DNA of 64,000 nucleotides. Origin: Ahaetulla prasina (Eukaryota; Chordata; Lepidosauria; Squamata; Colubridae). Both the position numbers and the translations under genes were made by a program. Where the stretch lies: the NCBI RefSeq assembly GCF_028640845.1, contig NC_080542.1, positions 64,431,064-64,495,063 on the forward strand. The letters run 5' to 3'. Each line of letters opens with the position of its first letter. Positions within the stretch are counted from its first letter, which is position 1. This document shows positions 56,691 through 64,000 of this stretch, piece after piece. Below the pieces are notes generated by a model. That model did no database searches. It saw nothing but the letters and a program-made list of their open reading frames with translations, and was not told where the DNA came from.

Positions 56691-57049
56691 AACAATTATC
56701 ATAGTTATTCTAAAAATTTATCATTAAGGTGGGATTTATCATTAAGATTAGAAGGTGGGAATTGTTAAGGATAATCTGGGCTCATAACCAATGTTATAGA
56801 CTATTGAGCAGAGTATCCTTTGAGATTACGCATGAAAGTGACTGAGAATGATTGTGGACAATAACAGTTATTATACAGACAAACTGAGTTTTTATAATAT
56901 TTCACTTTTAGGGTAAAAGAAAATCATAGTCCAAAAACAATCCAGGTCATACACATATAAAATCAGTCCAGGATATTTCAAATCTCAAGTCTTCTTACCA
57001 ATTGTGACCAATTAGTTAGACAAATAGCCATTTCCTAACAGGAATAATC
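56691..57049. other. AT-rich sequence, nothing recognised
   Basis: No signals seen. Confidence 0.4.
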
Positions 57050-57240
57050 TATTAATTATTGGTGTCCCAGGATCTCTGGCATAGCCTGGTCCTCAGGTCC
57101 TTTCAGAAGGTAAAGAGTCAGTATGAATCTCACCTCAGGGATTATGATGCTCCAAAGGACAGTAGCCATGGCAGAAAAGTCTCTTCTCCTGGAACCCACC
57201 CACCAGAATGGTTCATGGTATGGATAACAGATAGCATAAA
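57050..57240 (+). repeat. Possible repeat fragment of unknown family
   Basis: CTCACCTCAGGGATTATGATG and GCAGAAAAGTCTCTTCTCC resemble a repeat that I recall from snake genomes. The class is uncertain. Confidence 0.3.
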
Positions 57241-57329
57241 TAAAAAAATAAAAATATTATTGAAATCCACATTATATATGGTGTTAAATATTAAGAATGC
57301 AAAATATGCTGACTAATGGGAATCAATCT

Positions 57330-58880
57330 CAGCTGTGAAAAGAACAAGCTCTTCTTTATTTTAAAGAAAAACTTGAAAATTTGAGAAAAAAAATAGAGGA
57401 ATATAATTTGTCAAAACCAACAAAACCAGCAATTAATTAAAATGGTGGCAATCAGGAATTATTGCATATATTACAATAATATAACAGAGATAAATGGTAG
57501 CAATTTTTACAATGAGTCCCTACTGATTAATGAGCAAAGAGCAGTATATGTTTATGTGGGTAAGTGCTTGCAAAGCGACCTTTCTTCAATAATTTTCACT
57601 AATGTCCCAGGATGAATGAGAAGGACATTTGTTTCCACTTGATCTTCATTAAAGTTAGAGGAGGTGGACATGTTATTACTGTAGCATCATTCAATATTGC
57701 AGCAACAATGATGCTTGGTGGTAGGAAAGCACATTTAGAATTCAAAATATCCCTCAACATGAATAAAAAAAGACTCTTTCTAATGTGAAAACAGAAACAA
57801 AAAACCCCATGAGCATTCCTCTAATAGTTCAGAATATGACAGGCTTATTTTATTATGAGAGCCTCATGATTGGAAAGGAGAGCTTTGACGCCCTAGACCA
57901 GTCTCTTTGTGAAATATGTTGGAAGAATGAGACCTTTAGGGGAATTTTAACCATTTGTTATGGCAGATTTCTGTTCAATAACAGATCTGTGGATCAATAA
58001 AATTGATATGGAGAATTTATGTAAGAAAGAAACCCCAAACTTACAGAGAAGTTTTGTCAAGTTTCAGTTGAAGAGAAAGAGTTAGCAAGAGAGCAGGAAA
58101 AGTTCTTATTGGATGTTGGAAAAAATACAATTAGGAAAAATCAAAATAATGAAATATTGTCAGAAAATATGGCACTGCAACAAGAACTATGGAGGAATGT
58201 ATAAATTTCATCTACACAATACCTGATAATCTAGCAGAACTGTTCTCAAAGAATTCTATCTTGATTCCTTTCAACTAAGTGATGAGAAAAGTCAATTACA
58301 AAAGCATTAACTATTTCTCTGAAATTATGAAAAAATATTGCTTCTTCAATGGTCTCAGTGAAGTAGCTAATGCAACTCATTTTCCAATGGAATTCCTGTT
58401 TCAGTTGAATTCTTGGGATGGCCACTATATAAACTTGAATTAAAAATAGGATTATCAATCATTATAATGAAGAGCTTGAATCTTCCTAGGCTTTGCAATG
58501 GAATGTGAATGGTCGTGGAAGATCTTCACAAGAATTACAGTGTAACAAGGATAACTGGACAATGTCATGGCAATGACATTATCATGATTCCAAGAATTAT
58601 GCTCAATTTTTAGAAAATGAACACTGTGCCTTCAACAGACATAGTTCTCAATACAATATTTGCTCTCACTGTACATAAAGCACAAGTACCAGCGATGGAA
58701 AATGTCCTGATTTATCTGAAAAAAAACAAAAAACCCACCTGATTTCCAAAAGCAGGCTTGTTACTTTATGTCAAGGAAAAATCAAGTGAAAATGTTAGAG
58801 TATTCTTAGAAAATGGCAGATCAACTATATACAGTATGTTGCCATCAAAAGCATCCTTTGTTAGAAGCATCTATAACTAC
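57330..58880 (+). pseudogene. Decayed Helitron-type PIF1-like helicase
   Basis: Separate frames show, in order, helicase segments of Helitron proteins. They are a LLINEQRAVYVYV-like start (about 57515-57560), a degenerate NVPG...TF at the Walker A position, VASFNIAATMMLGGRKAH (about 57685-57740), and MIGKESFDALDQSL at the Walker B position (57864-57906). Then come GILTICYGRF, IPDNLAELF, NYKSINYFSE, THFPMEFLFQLNS, GLSIIIMKSLNLPRLCNG (58462-58515), a TVHKAQ motif (about 58666-58685) and VRVFLENGR (about 58796-58823). Helitrons are rolling-circle transposons whose helicase unwinds DNA. Walker A is destroyed and there are many stops. No Rep domain or terminal hairpin was recognised. Confidence 0.75.
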
Positions 58881-59620
58881 TTTGCGACAACTCTTTCTTC
58901 TTTAATAAAATGATGTTTTCTTCTTTAATTTTTAAACTAAAACAATAACAATCAGCTCATGGACATTCTCTGTTTAGTTAAGGAAATATCTTTGAAAACA
59001 TGAACCAAAAAGACACAGCTACTGATTCTCTCATATTAGGTCTAAACTAAATTTATTTGTCATAGGTCTCATATTGATTTGCAACAAATTTTAAAGCAAA
59101 AAGTGACATATTAGATGTCATTATGAATTATTTATAAACCTAAATATAAAATATTTTTATGCTATTGATTTAAGGGTACATTGTGTGATTTATTACTTTT
59201 TAAAATCAAGAATGGAGAATGATTATTATTAATCAATAAATCAAGATAACAGAAGGAAATAATCAGAAATAAACAAAGGCTCTCTATTTTTATGGCCAAT
59301 GTGTTCAGAGTAGATTATAGATTTTCTTTTTAAGGAATTTATTATCTTCACTGAAATAGTAGGCTGTCAAAATTCTCTAGAATCAAATTAACAAACAGCA
59401 GCTTAGTAACTCTGGAATATTTAGTTTAGTTCAACAGGTACATGTGGAATTCATTGTTCCGAATTCTGAACAATGAATATTTGATAATATCTGGAAAATT
59501 CCATAATTTTGTAGTAGGAATGTGTTGACAACTTTTGATCTGATAATGAACAACTATTAAATCATAAAACCAACTGAATTTTTTAAAACACTAAATAAAA
59601 TAAAATTTGCATGTAAATTT
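58881..59620. other. AT-rich sequence, nothing recognised
   Basis: It may include decayed Helitron flank. Confidence 0.4.
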
Positions 59621-59631
59621 ATGTACGCGCG

Positions 59632-59686
<55 letters not shown>

Positions 59687-59695
59687 AGAGAGAGA
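59621..59695. repeat. (CG)n(CA)n(GA)n microsatellite
   Basis: Bases 59621-59683 alternate purine and pyrimidine strictly: ATGTA, then (CG)n to 59640, then (AC)n to 59682. A (GA)n block ends it. Confidence 0.97.
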
Positions 59696-61394
59696 AATGG
59701 GAACATTTTTTGAAGATATTAAAAACATAAGATTTTAAATTTATATTCTGAAAGCCTCTACCTCAGAACCACTGTTCAATAAAGAAAAGTTAATAAGTTT
59801 ATAAAAGTTAGATAATTGCTAGCTTTCTGAGTAATCATATTTGTAAGCCTAGTACTTGCTTAGTTGTGAAGAGATATCTTACATAAGAAGCTGTTTGAAC
59901 CTTAAAAGCCATACAAATTCCAGGTTCTCCTGAATTGCGTTATTTTCAAAGAATAAAATGTCAACTAAATTACAGAGGCATCACTCATGGAACGCATTAG
60001 ACTTCAGAGAATTCTGTCATGGATGACAGCATTTCCCAAGCTTTTTTTCTCCCAGAAATCGATACATTTAAGAACATAAGCGCTATGGCACTGAATCTGT
60101 ATAAAGATCCATCAGATTCAGCTTCCGCTTTCCAATAATGGAAACACATAAAAGACAGTATGAAGGCATTACCCCTCCCCCGACTTTCTTCCAAATATCT
60201 AAAAGAAAGTTGGATGCTACTTAGCTGCTGTGGTGGATGGGCAGCAGAGCATTGATTGATTTGTCCTCCCTAGAACTGTCAGCACTGATCAAGTGGTAGT
60301 AGCTGGGAGACAGCAGTGAGAGCTTGAAAACTGCAATCTTCAAGCACCCCTAGTTACTAATTCTGACAACCATAATCATCCAGACAGTTCTGAGCATGTA
60401 AAGACTGGCTGCTGAATGATGGTTGAAAAGAAAAATCTTCATTCAACACGTATCAAATATTCATGATGAGTTGTTATTTGACTATGTTAAATTAATGATC
60501 TTTAGACAGCAAATCAGTTTACTTCATTTTTTTACTCCATTTTATCTTATTTCTATTGTAATCGTTGATGCATTAAACATATTCAAATATGGACAAGCTA
60601 TGTCTTTCTCAAAATATTTTCAAAAATATTTGTGTCTTTTTTAACCAGGAACTCTTCTGCAGCCTTTGAGAAATAAAGATGATGATTACTAAGCAATGCT
60701 AAGCAACATACCAACCCAGGAAACCAGTATATTTTAGAATTCACAGACACTGGATTCATTTGGTTTCTCTACTTGTAAACCTCTATGGTATAACTTCATG
60801 GATATTGGAAAATATGAACTGCAGATTAACCCCCCTTTTTCAATACCAATCCAAGAGACAATGAAGAAAGATTGTTTCTGAATGAGAGAACTCGACAAAC
60901 TCCACATTTACATTTTATGAGCAAAAGTTTCAGAGAAAAGTAGAAACCCTTGTCTAGTTTCCCATTAAGCAAGGAATCATGAATCCTCAATCATGAGTCT
61001 CAAGCTGACATCTCAATCCCTCCTAAATCATTGTAAGGTATGAGCTGTTATCAGAGTTGGCAGGAGTCTGGTAGTAAGCCAGCAGCAGGTTTCAGATTAG
61101 CATCTTCCCTTCAAAAGATTACAATATAGTTTATGCTTCAGGTGTTCTGATTAGAATGCAAAGAGGGAGAAAAGTTGCTAGTTCTCCAGCAGGCCAGTCA
61201 CCTGCTAGAATTATACTAGCAAGATGTTTGTTTGTTTATTTATGCAATCAAATTAAAGGAGGAGAAAAAGAAAAAGAGAGATGTGTGTAACATTTGAGAA
61301 TACAGTTCAAGCACTGATGTGAACAACACTATATTTACTTAGAATTTTGTACAGTGTCTTTCATTCATATGGATATGCATTATTGTAAAACTAA
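59696..61394. other. AT-rich sequence without recognised genes
   Basis: The stretches 60180-60420 and 61020-61200 are less AT-rich but match nothing that I know. Confidence 0.4.
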
Positions 61395-63640
61395 TAGAAT
61401 AGAATAGATAGAATAGAATTTTTATTGGCCAAGTGTGATTGGATACACAAGGAATTTGTCTTGGTGCATATGCTCTCAGTGTACATAAAAGAAAAGATAC
61501 CTTCATCAACACTTACAACACTTAATGATGCTCATAGGGTACAAATTTAACACTTAATGATACAACACTTAATGATAATCATAGGGTACAAATAAGCAAT
61601 CAGGACACAATCAATATCAATATAAATCATAAGGATTACCAGCAACAAAGTTACAGTCATACAGTCATAAGTGGAAGGAGATTGGTGATGGGAACGATGA
61701 GAAGATTAATAGCAGTGCAGATTTAGTAAATAGTTTGACAGTGTTGAGGGAATTATTTGTTTAGCAGAGTGATGGCGTTCAGAAAAAACTGTTCTTGTGT
61801 CTAGTTGTTCTGGTGCGTAGTGCTCTATAGCGTTGTTTTGCAGATACGAGCTGAAACAGTTTATGTCCAGGATGTAAGAAGTCTGTAAATATTTTCACAG
61901 CCCTCTTTTTGACTCGTGCAGTATACAGGTCCTCAATGGAAGACAGGTTGGTAGCAATTCTTTTTTCTTTAACAATTCTAATTATTCTCTGAAGTCTGTG
62001 TCTGTCTTGTTGGGTTGCAGAACCAAACCAAACAGTTATAGAGGTGCAGATGACAGACTCAATAATTCCTCTGTAGAACTGGATCAGCAGCTCCTTGGGC
62101 AATTTGAGTTTTCTGAGTTGGCGCAGAAAGAACATTCTTTGTTGTCCTTTTTTGATGACTTTTTGATGTTAGCTGTTCATTTTAGATCTTGCAATATGGT
62201 AGAATGTAGAAATTTGAAAATTTCTACTGTTGATACAGTGTTGTCTAGTATTGTGAGAGGTGGAAGTATGGAAGGGTTTCTCCTAAAGTCTACCACCATT
62301 TCTACAGTTTAGAGTGTGTTCAGTTCCAGATTGTTCCAGTCACACCATGAGGCTAGTCATTCAACCTCCCATCTGTATGCGGATTCATCATTGTCTCGAA
62401 TGAGACTGATCACTGTTGTGTCATTTGCGAACTTCAGTAGTTTGACAGATGGATCGTTGGAGATGCAGTCATTGGTATACAGAGATAAGAAAAGTGAAGA
62501 AAGCACACAGCCTTGGGGAGCCCCTGTGCTAATTTTACAGGTATCTGATGTGATTCTGCTTAGCTTCATCTGCTGCTTCAAATTGTTAAGAAGCTTGTTC
62601 AGGTACCTGTAGCTGGTTTAGCTTAGTTAGAAAGTGTCTGGAATGATGGTATTAAATGCTGAGCTAAAGTCTACAAAGAGGACCCTTGCATAGGTCTTTG
62701 GAAATTCAAGATGTTGTAGGATGTAGTGCAGAGCCATATTAACAGCATCATCTGTTTATCTATTTGCTCGGTATGCAAATTGCAAGGGGTCTAATAGCGG
62801 ATCTGTGATGGTTTTCAAGTGAGACAGCACTAGACTTTCAAAGGTTTTCATGACTACAGATGTTAGAGCAACTGGTCTGTAGTCATTCAGTTCCCTGATG
62901 GTGGGCTTCTTCGGCACTGGGATGATAGTAGAGTATTTGAAGCAAGAAGGAACATAGCACATATCTTGTGATTTATTGAAGATATGGGTGAAGAGGAGGG
63001 CCTATTGATCAGCACAGAGTTTTAAGCAAGAAGGAGTTATCTTGTCTGGGCCTGGAGCTTTTCCTGGCTTTTGTCTGTGAAATAGGTCTTGCACTTCCTT
63101 TTCTGTGATCACTAGGGGTTGTGAACCCAATGGGATGGGGTTAGTTGTAGGAGGCTTAGCTGTTGTTGGTGTGTCTGAGATGGGAGATGTGGAGATAGGT
63201 GACTTTAGTTTCTTTTCAAACCTGCAGTAAAATAAGTTCATGTCATCTGCCTGTTGTTGATTTCCTTCAGCCTGGGAAGGAGGTTTCCCGTAGGCAGTGA
63301 TATTTTTAAGAGTTTTCCACATGTTTGCTGGTTCATTTGTTGAGAACTGATTCTTTAGCTTTTCAGAGTAGCCTCTTTTTGCTGCTCTGATCTCCCTTGT
63401 TAATACATTTCTGGCCTGATTGTACAATATTTTATCACATTTTCATAGGCTTCCTCTTTGGAATGACGTAGCTGCTTAAGTTTAGCTGTGAACCAAGGTT
63501 TGTTGTTGCTGTATATTCGCAAGTTCCTTGTTGGTACACATAGGTCTTCACAGAAGCTGACATGATGCTACAGTATCTGTGAATTCATCCAGGTCTGCAG
63601 AGGTATCTCTGAATGTATAGTTCAAATCTCTTGAATTAAT
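61395..63640 (-). pseudogene. Rex1-like LINE, reverse, 5' truncated
   Basis: Read on the minus strand, 63427-63002 holds the pre-RT linker (EIRAAKRGYSEKLKNQFS, then PGKAPGPDKI). RT follows at 62962-62756 ([19 protein letters not shown]) and 62581-62357 (GAPQGCVLSSLF, KFANDTTVISL). The C-terminal part is at 62135-61779 (LRQLRKLKLPKELLIQFYRG, SAKQRYRALRTRTTRH). The 3' UTR contains GGCCAATAAAAATTCTATTC and ends in an (ATTCT)n-like tail at about 61395. Frames are separated by shifts and stops, and the RT box is FAND, with Asn in place of the first Asp of FADD. It is better preserved than the forward copy at 9210. Confidence 0.9.
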
Positions 63641-64000
63641 AGTTCAAAGTGTCATAGAGCAACCTTGTTTTACTAAGTCTAATTAACATACGTTAAGAAA
63701 ATCCTTTAATTTTTAAATGAAAATATTAAAGAACCTGTAATAGAGAATTGGAGCCCAAAATGACCCTGCATTTATGATACCTTCAACATCATAAACATGC
63801 CTACAACCTCTGATTTTTAGCTCTTTATTATAAAAATTGGGAATTTTGACTCATGACACTAGGATAAATTGGATACGATGTATGTACAAAAAAGAAAAGG
63901 AGCTTCTGCAACCCCCATCTTGATTTTCTGAATCATCCTCAATGTCCCTGTCCTTTTTTTGAAAACATATGGTAGGTTATTTGTTTATTTGCTGTTTTTA
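63641..64000. other. AT-rich sequence to the window end
   Basis: Nothing recognised. Confidence 0.45.

Overview
This is a vertebrate nuclear window, most likely from a squamate reptile and probably a snake. The evidence is an AT-rich background packed with tRNA-derived SINEs of the Sauria/Squam type, a BovB/RTE fragment, many short hAT elements with 8-bp target duplications, Rex1, CR1 and L1 LINE remnants, a mag-type Ty3/gypsy retrotransposon, and large (GATA/TATC)n arrays of the Bkm type. No bacterial-style genes, no RNA genes and no CRISPR were found. I could not support any complete host protein gene. The only host-like coding candidate is a short signal-peptide-like exon at 36404-36456 followed by a GTAAGT donor. 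The window otherwise looks like a gene-poor intergenic or intronic stretch.

Layout. 1-5.3 kb: Sauria-type SINE, TA-flanked DNA element, BovB scrap and a second SINE in unique sequence. 5.3-13.2 kb: one old Ty3/gypsy gag-pol remnant, broken by a 2.6-kb hAT (itself holding a DNA element, a solo LTR inside that and a SINE inside the LTR), by a small hAT, and by a Rex1 LINE that carries a reverse-oriented L1 with a 12-bp target duplication. 13.2-15.4 kb: microsatellites, an L1 5' part and a CR1-like endonuclease segment broken by an (AACAT)n expansion. 15.4-27.2 kb: unique DNA, an L1 5' part, and several hAT or TA-flanked elements with intact target duplications. 27-30.7 kb: mostly unique, with a (GA)n tract. 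30.7-32.6 kb: reverse CR1 split by a solo LTR and a SINE. 34.6-36 kb: (TATC)n/(TACC)n arrays within a 642-bp tandem duplication. 36-44.2 kb: candidate exon, small hATs, a SINE, an (ATTT)n tract and several conserved-element-like stretches.

44.27-48.80 kb holds the best preserved element, a Ty3/gypsy (mag-like) retrotransposon. It has 188-bp LTRs, GGTGG target duplications, a tRNA-Ser-type primer site, gag with two zinc knuckles, protease start, RT, RNase H and integrase. It is dead: pol carries frame breaks, a stop codon and a lysine in place of the catalytic integrase glutamate. 48.8-57 kb: CR1 remnant, unique DNA and a 977-bp hAT. 57.3-58.9 kb: a decayed Helitron-type PIF1-like helicase. 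59.6 kb: a 63-bp alternating purine-pyrimidine tract. 61.4-63.6 kb: a reverse Rex1 LINE with a mutated RT active site.

The parts do not form a pathway. The window is mainly a record of successive, nested insertions into a gene-poor region.
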